Shown: positions 10,171 through 23,635 of the stretch, in pieces
How the letters are laid out: each line of letters begins with the position of its first letter
How positions within the stretch are numbered: position 1 is the stretch's first letter
NCBI GenBank assembly: GCA_023374045.1
Contig: CM041778.1
Coordinates: 368,936,831 to 369,000,830 of the forward strand
Reading direction: 5' to 3'
From: Limonium bicolor
Taxonomy: Eukaryota; Streptophyta; Magnoliopsida; Caryophyllales; Plumbaginaceae
DNA: 64,000 bases
Translations under genes and position numbers: made by a program
The notes under the pieces: generated by a model
The model's database searches: none
What the model was told of the DNA's origin: nothing
The model's input: the letters and a program-made list of their open reading frames with translations, nothing else

Positions 10171-13100
10171 TAGAGATGTCAATCCTGACTCTAACCTGAA
10201 ATCCGACCCGAAACCGACACGCTAAAAAGTGGATTTGGGTTACAATTTTCAACCTAAAAGTATTTTCTAATAGGGTTCGGGTTGGGTCACTTAAAACCAG
10301 GGTCAGCTTCGGGTTTGACTTGTCAACCCGATTTCAATCCAGAACCCGAAAATATATAAAACAAATAAAATAAAACATATTCTTAAAGTGTGCCTTACCC
10401 TAACCCGTAAACATTTTTCTTTTTCATTTACGTTTACTCCACCCACATCCTGACCTCACCGCCGCGGTCCTCTCCTCCCCACTCCCCATCTTTGAACTCG
10501 ACCTACTTCTCTACTCTCCTTCCTTCTTCGAGCGCCGAGCAGAGAGGTAGAGAGATTCGAGTCACCTCTTCTCCATTTCGCCTCCTCCTTCTCAACCTCG
10601 ACTATCCTTCTCCTTCATGACTTCGAGCGCTGAAAGAGACCAGAATCTCATTTCCTTTGCCACGCTAGCTTGCCTCCTCCCATCCTCAAGTGAGTTATCT
10701 AGTCTTCTCCTTCTCTTTGTTGCTTCTTGTGACTTGTAATTCATGATAATATTTTGTGAGTAGGAAAACTGTAGGAAGAACCATAGTTATAAGTATTTCA
10801 TGGTAACATTTTGTTTTCTAGCTAATTTGCGTCATCACATGTTAAATAAACAAAACGTTTGTATAGTTAAAAGCCTTTTTAAGTGTGAAACGTTTGTGAG
10901 ATAAGATTGAATTTCAACCATGAATTTGAGTAGGAAGAACCGTGTATGTGCTTCTCCTGTTGGATGAGCTTTACTGTGAAGGAAGTTTCTTGGTAAGATG
11001 AACATTTAATCATATGGAGGAGCTGAAAAAACTAACGACAAAACCCCTGGTACTAATTCAGGGGCTGCGGGTCAAGAAGGGCAGTAATGATTTGAATGGC
11101 TGAATAGAATATTCTAGAGAGAGCTGGTATGTGAAGTAGTGTCATCTGTTTCATTATCATCATTGATTGTGTTCTCATATTCCATCTCATGTCCTCTCAT
11201 TGACATTTAATAGATTATCTTTTTATTGTAACAGGTAATATAGTGCTAGTTGTTGATCTCAAGCTTAAAAGTCTTGGTAATTTTGACACTGTCGACTGCT
11301 TGTTTTAGATTTGTAGGCCTGTTACAGCTGTTAAATACTAGTAGTTTTTCTTGTGGTCAAAGGTTAGTGTTTTGCTTTTTTTTTCTAGACCTATTTTAAA
11401 AAGAGTGTTTGAATAATAATGTAGTTAGTCACCTCACCTGCTAGAGTTTGATTTCTTTATAAGATAACATAAATTAGCAATTTTATTAGTAACTAATTGT
11501 TTGATCATTATGTCTTGGTAGTTCTGTTCGACAAGCTAGAGTGTTTCTAGCAACTTCGTTAGCTATTTGGAAATGCTACATTTTGATAAATGTTGTACAA
11601 AATAGAACCAAAAACTTAATACTTTCATCTATGGGATGTTCTATCTATGTTGTTAGTGTGAGTCTTTGTTCTTAAAAAGCACAGGTTTTTTTTCTGCTGT
11701 AGCACGTATTATATAGTTCTATAATAGAATGATTTTTATGATGACCTATTCTTCTTTAAACAAAGCACTCTTCTGATTCTTCAGTCGAATTGGGTTGTTT
11801 AGTTTCAATTTGGGATAACCCAATTATGTACTATATTAGACTGGCTTCATTGTTTGTATCTATAGTAGTTCTATCCTTCCACATCTGCGGTTGATTCTGA
11901 TTTCTAGTGGATTTTAATGTCTATTGATAATGCTAATAATTATTGGAAACTAATAGATTATATTTCTCATTCATCACCTCTCAAACATAAGCAGTTCTTT
12001 TTGTAGATGTAAGAGAAAATGATCGGTTATATTTCTTGTATATTCAAACTTCGGGCATTAAATGCAATGCAATGATATAAAGATATATACAGAGATATAC
12101 ATCATCTGCATCTACATGAATGTTAATATTCCTTATTTAGTTCATATTCTTCTCTTTTCAATCTAACTTGTTGCTTGCTAAACTTTGAAACCTGGTATTT
12201 AATCAATTTTAGTTGATGTATATAGTAGCTTGCGTTGAATATAATAAGTTGTTTAGAAACAAATTGAATTTGCTGTAAGAACAAGAAGAAATGAATCTGA
12301 TATTGAAACTGATGCAATCACATGACATATAATCATTTTTTTCTTTGCTTTATCTCAATCTTATTTTAGTAGTTAATGTCATGACAAGTTGCATTCGGTC
12401 ACATGATAGATAGATTCTTTTAATGTCGTGGAAAGATTGTTGAATTGCTGTTCACCCTTAGATGGCCTCATTGCTGAACATTGTGTTGGCAAGCACTAAG
12501 CACTCATGACTCATGTGCTTACTTTGGTAACTCTCGGTTGGATGGATACAGTTTAACAAAAATATGCATTGTTGTTTCTTTGCACTAAGCAGTCATGACT
12601 CATGTGCTTGTTTCTTTGCATTTTATTTTTCTTCTTCAGGAATTTCAGACATGAGATGGAGGAAGCTCAAGGAGGCAGCAACTGTTATAAACCAATCTAT
12701 AGACAAAAATCTGCATTGTTGATCAATAATTGTTTTTCTTTGCATTTTGTGTTCTTTTAGAACCAATCTATGTGTTGCAACATTCTAAAAAATGCCGCTT
12801 GTTTGAAGTACTCTTGATGTACAACAGAATCCTAGTGGTTAGTGGTTTGAGTTGGAATGCAATGCAGACATGAATGACAATGAAATTAGGAATTATGTTT
12901 TTTTTTTCTTCTTAAAAGACAATGAATTGTGTATTTGGTTTAATTTTTTTTCTCATGTTTTTTAAAGTTTCTCTACTTGTAGGTTGGTTCAAAATCCAGT
13001 TTCTAAGTTGAATATGTAGGACAATACAAAATTTGTAATTACAGGTTGGACTAATTTCAGATGAATTTTGGGGTGAATTCAGATTTAGGTTACGGGTCAG

Positions 13101-13280
13101 TTTTGAGTTCGTGTTAAACAGGTCGGGTTCGGATTAGGAATATACAAAGTAGGTCGGTTTCGGATTAATCAAGTCTAACCAGCTCTGAGTTTGGGTCAGT
13201 TTCAGGTTGAAACATATAGACAAGCAGGTCGGGTTCGGGTTGAGGTCAACCCGACCCAAAACCCGAAATTGACACTACTA
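10171..13280. mobile_element. Candidate non-autonomous hAT-like element carrying gene-like non-coding sequence
   Basis: Both ends carry dense ACCCG/CGGGT motifs (for example CCGACCCGAAACC at about 10207 and CAACCCGACCCAAAACCCG near 13247). They finish in TAGAGATGTCAAT (left) and, inverted, TAGTAGTGTCAAT (right), a 13-base terminal inverted repeat with three mismatches. Such subterminal repeats and GTGTCAA/ATGTCAA ends are typical of plant hAT elements. No 8-bp target duplication could be identified and no transposase ORF is present. Inside, a GC-rich block (10440-10690) is followed by long AT-rich sequence, which looks like a 5' exon plus introns. The right end lies about 310 bp upstream of the TIC22 start codon. 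Confidence 0.4.
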
Positions 13281-13590
13281 TCTTCTCTCTCACTTTTTTT
13301 AGTGAACGAACTGAAATAATGTCCCAACCAATGAGCCCAGTAGTAACGTTGACCCACAAATTGGCCCAACTTAGAAAAGGCTCGGAAAAAGGCGCTGACA
13401 TCTCCCTTCAATTGGTGGCCCTTACTCTTGCCCCACGCGCGTGGCAACTTCAACTACTTGACCAGAAGACGCAAAACGGCGCAGCCGAGTCGACTGGACC
13501 GAGTCTGAAAAAAAGAACAGGGCGTGTACCACTACCACCATCGTAGTTGTGTTCCTGCTGTTATCCACCAGGAGCGGGAATCCGCTAGTG

Positions 13591-16500
13591 ATGGATGCCT
13601 CTGGACCCTCCGGCTCTACTAATCCTCTTCTCTCGTTATCCACCTGCATCCACCAACACTTCCACCGGCTTGGTTCCGGACTTGCCCGTCGACTTGAGGA
13701 AGGGAGACGCCTAGCGGGACACCTGTTGTCTAATTGGCCGCCACCGGAATCGGCAACACAGAGGAGGGTACGGCCTACATCGTTTTTTTCCGTAGCTCTC
13801 GCCAAGCCGGCGTTCGCTTCTCTAGGACAAGCGGCGAGACACGCTTTTGACATCGCTCTGAGCCCTGAACATGTGTCCGGGACGCTGGCCGGGACCTCTG
13901 TGTACACTGTTAGCAACTCCAACAATGAGTTTGTGCTCATTTCCGATCCCACCGGCGCTAAGTCTGTCGGTTTGCTCTGCTTCCGTAAGGAGGATGCCGA
14001 GGTGTTTCTAGCTCAGGTTCGTTCTGTGATTGCATACCGTATATTATGGTTGAGGAAATTCGAGTGACTTACTGCTCAAATATCTTCTATCCGGTGCTGT
14101 TCTCCGTTCTTCTCTCAATTGCTTCAGAATTTTATCTTTCATTCTGTCCGGCAGGTTCTAGCTAGGAGAAAGGAACTAAAGACTGGAGCTAAGGTCGTTC
14201 CGATCTCTCTCGATCAGGTGATGAATTTAATTCCAAGAAATTGTCTCCTCTTTCTTATATCTTTTCTTCCCTATTCGTGTTTATTAGGAGCTTGCTAATG
14301 CATGATTAGCAATCTGCGTCGTCTTGGCGAACTGATCTGGTATCTATCACAGCGAACTCCGAAATACGTGTCGTACACCGGCTATTGTATTCTTCATATA
14401 ATATTATCAAGCATCAGGACTCTTGTGTTTTAATTTCAGGTCTACTCGCTTAAGGTAGAAGGAATTGCATTTCGTTTCTTGCCTGATCCTGCTCAAATAA
14501 GAAACGCCGTAGAGGTTAGTGTATTTCCTTCTCAATCCACCCCTTCCCCCGCCGGGCCTTACTTCTGCTACACATAACACATTCCCGCTTCATTCTTGTC
14601 TTAATAATCTGTCTCCAAATGTACGTTTCATTTAAGATACTCTAAGAGTGTTAAAAAGTAAATGCACTGTTACTATAGTGGAGAAAAAAAAAGTTACATG
14701 TATAGAAGCCAGATGTATAATGCAGATGCACACCACATGGATAGAAAATGTGTAGATTACGACTATTCAACTACTGCATGTGAACTGCCACTTTTTCTGT
14801 TAGATTTTCAGTATACTGTCTAACTAAACTGAAACATCTATAAAGCTAGGTCTTGGCAGCTGTTCCTCATAAGTGTGCAATTGTCTTTTCATTTTCGTTG
14901 TTCAGCTGAAGGGATCTGAGCGTAAAACTGGTTTTGATGGAGTTCCAGTTTTTCAGGTACGCTAATGTATCAGTGCTTCTTCTCCATTGCTTCTATTGTT
15001 AGCTATGGCTTCTGTCGTGCAATGCAACTTTCAATTACAAGACACTGGAGTCTATATAGGGGATTGTGGTATGCTGAGTAGTTACCGTTTTTATCCATTT
15101 CGCTGCATCCTATGTTACCCGATGTAATGAAAATGACACGTTGTAATTTACCGGTTGATCTGACACTAAATTAATTCCATGTTAGGTACTGTTCCTGTTA
15201 TTTGTATCATAATTATAGAAGGGAGAAAATCTCCTGAAACTTGCATTTCTTGCGACTGTTTATCTTTTTTTACGGCAATCGTAGTTTATGTTTGTGAATT
15301 GCCTAGCTACTTGAGTTTCTTTGGCTGGAGCTCCTAAAAACCTAGATTTTCTGCAGTCTGATCTGTTGGTGGTGAAAAAGAAAAACAAGAGATTCTTGCC
15401 AATATTCTTTCGGAAGGTTCGTCTGATCTGCTGTTTGGGCCTTCTGTTGCAATAGAAATTTATGGATATTTATGGAGTTATTGGCACAAAAGTGCATTCC
15501 TCGCGGTGGCTTTTATGCACTTTATGCTTTCTTTATTCAGGAAGATTTGGAAAGAGGACTAGCTGCTTCTAGAGCTTCTAGGTCAGCATTATCTCAGCAT
15601 ATAATGGTATGGATATCTGTCTCCTGGTAAATGCAAGTTGCTGGAAATTGTTTCTCTGCCTCTCATATCTTATACTTTTTTCATAGGTGGGAAGTTTAGA
15701 AGATGTACTGAAGAAAATGGAGGTGAGTGCTTTGATATCACTCTTTGTCGATGATGTTGACATTCTTGTTGAATCTTGCCCTCTTTGTCAATGTTGTAGA
15801 CATTGTTGTTCAATCATGTTTCTTTTTATTTCACAATTCTTTGTGAGGTGACATCTTCAGCTCTAATATTATATAGAGTAGTGTATGATATATGCATCTT
15901 AGCAATGATTGGTTCTCCTAGTTCACTTCAAAACTGCTTAATTGCTGCAGCTTATATAATCTCGGAACTGCTTATAAAGCGGCTGTCTGAGGTGCTACAA
16001 TGCACATCATCTGATGTCAGCTACCTATTAGCCGCACATACAAGAGCCAAGCTTCCCCTCTCTATATATCATATCTGACCTGTGACTATTTACCTCATTC
16101 TTTTTACCTTAAAATCTTTTTACCATAAGACTTAACAAAAAAACTTAAATTCTATGAATCGAGTTTTGCTCCAGAAAGTTCCCAATCACTGCTTGTTAAC
16201 GTCATGCCCAGCATAAGAAAAAAGAAATGAGCAAAGCAGTAATCTGCACTATCCTTGTTGCTTTAGTGCTCTGGAAACTGAGCGGCCTTTTACATATTCA
16301 AAGCGTTCAGCATGAAGCATTAAGTCTAAACTAGGCGGAGTAAAATTGCAGTTGAAGTTGATATGATCCCTAGTTTTCTTCATTTTTTAGATTAACCATA
16401 CATCTGTTTGGGACAATAAGAACTCATCCCAAAGTTTATCCAGGGTCTCCGGCCTGTTTAAACTACCCTCGCATGTTAGAACTGGTTCTGGCTAGATGAG

Positions 16501-18105
16501 TGGTTTCTACTTGTTTCAACAGGTCTCTTTGTGCATTAAAGTTGAGTTCCTTTTAAATTTTATAATAGATGTTCAGCATTACTAGACCTCTGGTTGCCTT
16601 ATCTACTGCTCTCTGTCCTTCTAAACTCTCTTCCTACCTAGATTGATGACCGTCAAGGTCAGCTTCCCAATTGATCTTCACTTCTTTGCAGAATATTTGA
16701 TCCATAGATAATTCCTTTCTGGTCAACTTTCTTATATTTTTGCTCAAAAATAGGCAGTAATTCCGTATCTTCATTCATAACACCATGCCTTCCATGAACC
16801 GTGTTTTATATGGACATCAGATCAAGCAACTTGAGCAATCTGTCAATAATATTGGGTAGGCCACTGTAAATTCCTGAATAATTGGGCAAAGGTATGAATC
16901 ATCTGTTTTGGGATGAGCAATGTCGGTATCCTGTATTTTATGAAATGGCCTATAAGCTTTTACCACTTTGAGCTCTAACCCCTTTTTTTCCTCCCTTTTT
17001 GTCTATCGAGTTGGAAGTATCCAGGGTAGACAGCCTTTTAGATGAAATAGCCCCAGTTAACCAGCTCACTTCAGCTTCTGCATCATACTTTCAAGGATAT
17101 TTTTCAGTCTTAACTGCTTGGGCCCTTGCACCTGAAAATTCTCATCAACACAGCTCAAGCGAGGATTACTAACCTCTTGTTTCACAAGTGATATTGTGAA
17201 TCAAAAGACTGTAAAGAAAGCTCATATGGAAACTGACAATTAGGAGTTCGGATTAGTGCAACCAGTTAAAGCACATCACACCTCTTGGGAGAACGTGAGT
17301 TCTGGAGACCTCCACTCATCCCCAATGTATCAAAAAAGAAGAAACTAACAAATGAGAGATTTGCAACTGGTTTCTTTTGACCTTTACGTTTTGACTTATG
17401 TTTGGATGGTAAAAGTTTTTGTGTTTGTAATCTTAAGTTTTATTTCTTACTATCGTTATAATGAAGAGAATGAACCTAGACCAGCTCCTGCCTAAAGGAA
17501 ATACAAGGGAAATGCACATTAGAAGTAAGTTTGTAGACAAAGGGTTATGACAGGGTATTTTGGGATGTGCTGGGCTGAGTTATTGCCATAGATATGCATA
17601 ATGCATTCTTGCATAAAAATGAGATTAATGCAGAGTCAGTCAGTCAGTATAGAAGTAGTCAGTCCTGGCAAACCTGCGAAGAAAGTTGTCGAGTGGTGGG
17701 TTTGTACTCGAAGCGGAAGGCAAGCAGACTAAGACAGTGATCAAGGGGGAATATAATGTCAACTGTATGTCATAAGACGTGAGGTTATGGGAGCACACTG
17801 CAAGTGTCCCCTTTAAATATTACATTAGGATAAAGTATTGAGAAGAGTGGACTGGTTGGTGCTGCTGCAAATCTGTGTTGTCCCAATCCCAAACATCATT
17901 GCTGGATTTGATATACACTAGACTAGACTAGATGCAGTTCAAAGCCTGCCTATCTGTTTCAGTTTGTGCTGAGAGAAAGATAGAGGTTTGTGATGTGGTT
18001 TGTTGGATGCAGATGAATGAGAAGAATTCGGGATGGGATGATTTGATATTCATTCCACCTGGTAGAAGCTATTCGGAACACATTCAAGAAGTTGCAAATG
18101 CATGA
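13591..18105 (+). CDS. TIC22: TIC22-like chloroplast protein-import component, 289 aa, 8 exons
   Basis: Tic22 proteins are peripheral proteins of the chloroplast intermembrane space that help preproteins pass between the TOC and TIC translocons. Eight exons join in frame with GT-AG introns: 13591-14016, 14155-14217, 14440-14514, 14906-14956, 15357-15416, 15541-15606, 15687-15722 and 18013-18105 (870 nt). Recognisable blocks are LAGTSVYTVSNSNNEFVLIS and GLLCFRKEDAEVFLAQV in exon 1, VVPISLDQ (exon 2), VEGIAFRFLPDP (exon 3), GFDGVPVFQ (exon 4), DLLVVKKKNKR (exon 5) and GWDDLIFIPPG near the C-terminus. The length fits the family. The ATG at 13591 (MDASGPS) is the first one in frame with exon 1; the N-terminus carries the family-like NPLLSLSTCIHQH stretch. 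The last intron is unusually long (2.29 kb). No frame damage is visible, so it is probably a functional gene. Confidence 0.92.
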
Positions 18106-20092
18106 TGCTGCTGCAAGTATTACCCAATATGATCTGTTAATGGCAGGATCAATACACACTGCCTGCTGACTCCAGTGATCACAGGTCAGTCCATTTTAGA
18201 TTGGTAATTCAGCATTTTATTTTCTGTGCTAAGATGATTTAACAATTTGTTTATTGTACCCACCAGATACAGACGTATTACTTTTGCAGGATGGTGGAAT
18301 ACGATGCTACTACCCGCAGCTAGCAAGCAATCAAGCAAAGTAGCATTTGTATGCAGCAGCTTGTTTATGTACACCGCCAATGGTTGCATGTACAATTTCT
18401 TCCTCTGCGCGTTTTTTAATTACTAACTTTAAACACGTTCGTTGACATTAAGGTTAGTATGAAACTGTTAGGTTTCTTTACCCAGGTGTTATTTGTGTAG
18501 ATTTTATATGGTTGGTGCGAAGTTTGTTTTGTTCTCATTGCTTTGTGAGAACTCTTTGTTTCATCGCTGGCTGACCATCCTTGAATGTTCGTTCATAATT
18601 TTTGTCTGAGTTCCGATGTACCAATAGAAAATTTGTAGTGGGTCCTGTCACTTTATTGTACTACATACTTCTAGACAGTTTATTGGTATTTTATAGTGAA
18701 AATTAAGATTGTTAGGAAGCTCAGCAGATAATGACTCATTTAATTCAACTGAATGATTTCAGTAGTGACGCGATTAGGTGGGCTGTCGCCGTTCGAGTGT
18801 AGGTTACAATTCCTTACACATTCAGATTGCTTTCCATTGTTTGATTCTGTGCATATAAGTTCGCATTGAATCGGTGAACATGTGCTTAATGTTACTATGT
18901 ATCCTCTTAAATACTATTATATTAATCCTAGTTTTGCTGATTTAAGGCTTGCGCTATAACTAATATCCCGTGTTTTGTAGTTTATACTTGTAATTATTTT
19001 ATCAAGGGTCTTCGGAGAATCTCACCCAAGTCTCCATTAAATAATTATGTAGAGATGCACTGCACTCGTAATACGGATGGAACAGAAATGCGGCTTTTTT
19101 ATACAGTATTTTGTATAAGAAACGTAGAAGTTTGCTCATTGCATTTTGCATATAAGGAAGGGAATTGTTGATTAAAGGGAAGGGCGAAGCAATGATAGAT
19201 GACGAGTTAGAGAGAAGAGGGTGGGGGCTCCTAGAAGGATGAATTTGGTGAACCACATCACTGAAGTTGACAACGCAACTAAACAATGGTTGGGAGGTCA
19301 TTCTTCCGGCTTTGCCTTTCTACTTCTTCTACCACGCATGAACAGAAACCAATCGATCACTGAAGGACTTTTTTAAAAAAATCTTTATTGTAATTATTAT
19401 CACTTTTTTTTTTACCCCTTTCTCCTCCTGGTGGTTTGTTCCTTGAACTACCAAACTGCCATTGGCGTCTTACCGTATTCAGGCCTCAGGGTGGTCATGG
19501 AACCACAGAATTGTTACCTATTATCAACTAAGAATATCAACTAGAAGCTAAATTGTGTAATAGGCATTTGAAGCTTTTTCATCTGTGGGCAAACTGAAAG
19601 AAAACAAAGTCAGTTGACTGACACTTGGAATGGTCTTATTAACTCGCTTAATCTTTACCTCCAAGTTCATTAATTCTGTTGTTATCAGTATTCTCTTTCT
19701 CTGTACCTACCTGCTTATCTAATGACATCCGAGCCTCTTTTAATTGAACTCCTTGGTCCCGCTAATAATCAATCATCCGTCAAACTGGCATTAAAACTAT
19801 TTAATCAATCAAACGAGCTTGATACCTACGTAATAGCAAACTGCAACCAGTAAACAAAAACTATAAAGCAAATCTATGCCGGTAGTAGTACACATACTAT
19901 AAAAACTATCTGGAAAATATATAAATATGTCAGCCATATGTAAAATGTGAAGACCCACCTCCCCACCCGCTAACTCACCTATCTCCTACCACAACCAACC
20001 TCTTCTCTCTGTTTCTTCCTCTATTCTTTCCATCTTTCTTTCGTTTCTCTCCTGTGTGAACAAACAAATCAGAAGAAGAGGCTTGGCTTTGT
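18106..20092. other. TIC22 3' region and GUX-type gene upstream region
   Basis: No supported gene. The first few hundred bases should hold the TIC22 3' UTR; the last 100-200 bases, rich in CT (TTCTCTCTGTTTCTTCC), look like a plant 5' leader. A short candidate TATA lies at 19898. Confidence 0.5.
19898..19907 (+). promoter_or_regulatory. Candidate TATA box for the GUX-type gene
   Basis: CTATAAAAAC about 185-195 bp before the proposed start codon, followed by the CT-rich leader. Another AT-rich run (AAATATATAAATATG, about 19915) could serve instead. Confidence 0.3.
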
Positions 20093-22600
20093 ATGGGTTC
20101 TTCTTCTTGGTCGAAGTTTGGCCTCCTGAAGATAATGAACAAGGCTACTACTTCAAAGGCAGTGGTCATCAAGATCAACCTCATATTCTTCACCTTCTTC
20201 CTCCTAGCGTATGCGGCTCTTCTCGTATGGCCATCTCCATCATCTTCTTCAAATCTGTACGGGCAACTGCATCACAATGTACCACCGCCTCTCGCTCGGT
20301 TCCGCAAGGTTAATGTGAGCCCCTCGCTGCTGATCTCATATCATCTTCCTCATGCATGATTATCTATCTGTTCAACTCTTGTTGCTCATGACTACTATTC
20401 TTCTTCTACTTTTTTTCTTCCTGCTAAATAATCAGATGGAGAACAGTTTGAAAATGAAGACAGAAACTCCCACAGATTCGAACACCACTGTACCAAAAAA
20501 GTTAACAAAACCGAGTTTCATTAACGAGATCATGACCTCCCTTAGAATCGGAGGTATAACAATCGGAATGATCAACATGGACATAACACAATGGGATTCC
20601 AACTCCAACTTTGACACCATAATCAACATCCAATTCGACAGAGTCTCCTCCTTATTTGAGTGGAAGCACCTCTTCCCGGAGTGGATAGATGAAGAGCAAG
20701 ACACAGAGGGAGGATACCTGTGTCCGGAGATCCCAATGCCCAACTTGGATGAGTACCCTAGCATGGACCTGGTGGTTGTTAAGCTGCCATGTCGCCGCCC
20801 AGAACCGGGGTGGGCAAGGGACATGTTCAGGCTGCAATTGCATCTGGTGGCCGCGAATGTGATGGCAAAGAAAGGGAAGAGGGATTGGTATGGAAAAATT
20901 AAGGTGGTGTTCTGGAGTGAGTGTAGGCCGATGGTTGAGTTGTTCAGGTGTGATGATCTGGAGAAGAGGGAAGGTGAATGGTGGTATTATGAAGTTGATG
21001 CGAGTAGGATTGAGCAGAAGGTTGCACTTCCTATTGGGTCGTGTAATTTGGCTCTGCCGTTATGGGGACAAGGTACTCAATTACTTATTTGCTGCCTTAA
21101 ATCATTTACGTATGTATGCATGTTCTTTTCTTTGACTGTGTTATATGCATTTCTTAGGTTCAATTTAGGGTGTCTGTTTAACTTGGTGATTATCCTTGAT
21201 TACATGAACCTCAATGGTGAGAGATTAATCAAAAGGTGCATAGATAGATCAAAGAGTAAAAGAAACAGGAACCTAAACGAGAGCAGAGTAGTATAGTGGG
21301 TCTAACCGTCTAAGAGAATGCATTATTTTTGTTAGTTGTGGGGTTTGGGACACAAAACATGATTGTTACAGTTTAGGAAAAAGATGTCAACGTGAAGCAT
21401 TAAGCTATTATTGATTGAGTGAGTTTTACTTCATATGTGATTCGACTCTTTTTTCACCTAAAATGTTTTAGTACGTTAAAGCATTTATTTGATTGTGATG
21501 GAGTACCCATCCCATAGTAACACAATCATTAAGACCCAAATAGCTGCTTTCCTCAACATAAAAAAAAGAACCATATTGTACCTCAAAATTGACATCCTTA
21601 ATAATGATGATGAATTGCAGAGCAAAACCAAGTGTACGACCATTCCACCCTCCTGCGCCACCGCAGCACAACCGTCTCCCCCACAACACGCGAGGCTTAC
21701 GCAACAGTCCTCCATTCCTCATCCTCATACGTCTGCGGCGCAATCGCCTTAGCGCAATCCCTCCTACTAACCAACACAACGCGTGACCTAATCCTCCTCC
21801 TCGACAAATCAATCCCTAAATCCACCCGCTCGGCCCTAACCCTAGCCGGTTGGTCAATCCGCATCATAAAACGAATCCGAAACCCACGAGCTGAGCGTGG
21901 CTCATACAACGAGTACAACTACAGCAAATTCCGTCTCTGGCAACTCACAGACTACACAAAAATCATCTTCATCGATGCCGATGTCATCGCATTACGCAAC
22001 CTCGATCTCTTATTCCACTTCCCACAGCTCTCCGCTGCAGGAAACGATGCGTACCTCTTCAACTCCGGTGTTATGGTAATCGAGCCATCAAATTGCACTT
22101 TCCGCATCTTAATGGAACAACGTCGCTCCATCATCTCATACAACGGTGGTGATCAGGGATTCCTTAATGAGATCTTCGTCTGGTGGCACCGACTCCCACG
22201 GCGAGTCAATTTCTTAAAGAATTTCTGGTCAAATTCGACGTTGGAGTATGGACTGAAGAATCATTTGTTTGGTTCTGATCCCGCCCAAGTTTACGCGATA
22301 CATTATTTAGGGTTGAAACCGTGGGCGTGCTACAGGGATTATGATTGTAATTGGGATATGATTGATCAGCATGTTTACGCGAGTGATGTTGCTCATGGAC
22401 GGTGGTGGAAGATTCATGATTCCATGGATGTTAGATTGCAAGGTTACTGTGAATTAAGTCCGGAGAGGAGGTTGGAGATTGATTGGGAAAGAAGACGAGC
22501 GAAGAAGATGGATTTTGTTGATGGGCATTGGCGGATTAATGTTACTGATCCGAGACGATTGTCGGCTCTTAACCGGAGAACGCCCGCCGCGTCGAACTGA
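20093..22600 (+). CDS. GUX-type UDP-glucuronate:xylan alpha-glucuronosyltransferase (GT8), 612 aa, 3 exons
   Basis: GUX enzymes (formerly PGSIP) add glucuronic acid to the xylan backbone in the Golgi. Exons 20093-20314, 20436-21072 and 21621-22600 join in frame with GT-AG introns (1839 nt). The N-terminus has a signal-anchor membrane segment (about residues 24-46, INLIFFTFFLLAYAALLVWP), as in type II Golgi proteins. Exon 2 has the family stem region (PEWIDEEQ, VVKLPCRRPEPGWARDMFRL, LPIGSCNLALPLWGQG). Exon 3 is the GT8 domain: EAYATVLHSSSSYVCGAIAL, YNEYNYSKFRLWQLTDY, the DxD metal site in IFIDADVIAL (D at about 405 and 407), FNSGVMVIEPSNCTF, YNGGDQGFLNE, LHYLGLKPW-like HYLGLKPWACYRDYDCNWD and DGHWRINVTDPRR. 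Length fits GUX proteins; the subgroup is not resolved. The ATG at 20135 is an alternative start. No damage seen. Confidence 0.9.
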
Positions 22601-22719
22601 GATTGAGGTGGTTTGGTTGCTGCATTGGCTTTTTTGCATTATTCTCTAGACGTTTTTTCCTTCTTAGATACACAGAGAGGAGTTTTTTTTAGGAAATTAT
22701 ATAAATGTTACTATATATA

Positions 22720-22956
22720 CTCCCTCCCTCCTGAATTGACTGTCCTGTTTACTATTTGGACATGTCGTTTGACTTCAATTTTTAACATATAAGATAAAAT
22801 ATTTTTTAAAATTTAAGTTTTGCATATGATTCCTTACATGTTAAACTATATATTACAAAATTTATTTTTATAAATTTTTTTATCTTATATGTTTAATATT
22901 GAAGTGGAAAAACGTGTCATAAAGCAAACAAGACGGTCAGTTCAGGACGGAGGGAG
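22720..22956. mobile_element. Stowaway-like MITE, 237 bp
   Basis: Ends CTCCCTCCCTCC and GGACGGAGGGAG are inverted repeats, flanked by TA on both sides (22718-22719, 22957-22958), the Tc1/mariner signature. The interior is AT-rich and non-coding, with internal inverted segments (CATATAAGATAAAAT and its complement). A (TA)n run follows directly. Related copies lie at 37106 and 40215. Confidence 0.85.
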
Positions 22957-23180
22957 TATATATATATATATATATTGAATTGTCCATAAAAATGAAAGTC
23001 ACAAAATATTTAAATAATTTTGTAAAATCAATAAAATTGTCACTATAGTCTGGGAAAAAAAGATAAAAATACTCATACTAATTAATAAATTACTTTTAAA
23101 GTTCATAATATGTCCTTAAATGTTAAAATATTTACAAAAATTCACAAAATACTATAAAATATAAAAATTAAGAATATTTA
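22957..23180. other. AT-rich intergenic sequence
   Basis: A (TA)n microsatellite at about 22957-22975, then AT-rich sequence with nothing recognisable. Confidence 0.6.
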
Positions 23181-23629
23181 TGTAACAGCCTAGGGTTCCA
23201 CATGTGTGATATTGTCCGCTTTGGCACACCGGCCGTACGGTTTTGCTCTTGGGTTTCACCCCAAAAGGCCTCACACAAGGGAGAGGTATCCATGCACCTA
23301 TAAGGTACACTTCGTGCTCCTCCCCAATCGATGTGGAAGGTAGCCCATCTCTGGGTGCTACACTCCGTTCTCCTCCCCCTCACGGGAGCCCAGCGTCCTC
23401 GCTGGCACACCGACCTGGGTCCGGCTCTGATACCATTTGTAACAGCCCAGGGTCCCATATGTGTGATATTGTCCGCTTTGGCACACCGGCCGCACGGTTT
23501 TGCTCTTGGGTTTCACCCCAAAAGGCCTCACACAAGGGAGAGGTATCCATGCACCTATAAGGTACACTTCGTGCTCCTCCCCAATCGATGTGGGAGGTAG
23601 CCCATCTCTGGGTGCTACACTCCGTTCTC
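23181..23629 (-). mobile_element. TRIM-like miniature LTR element, two ~182-bp LTRs with ~75-bp interior
   Basis: Direct repeats 23181-23362 and 23438-23619 begin TGTAACAGCC and end GGGTGCTACA (TG...CA). On the minus strand the sequence next to the right-hand repeat reads TGGTATCAGAGCC, complementary to the 3' end of initiator-Met tRNA, so it is a primer-binding site and the element points left. The interior is too short for any gene, as in terminal-repeat retrotransposons in miniature. The first 10 bases of the interior (CTCCGTTCTC) recur after the right repeat, so the element is cut off inside a second interior copy, and no target-site duplication is seen. The palindrome begins about 7 bp further on. 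Confidence 0.7.
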
Positions 23630-23635
23630 ATGAGA

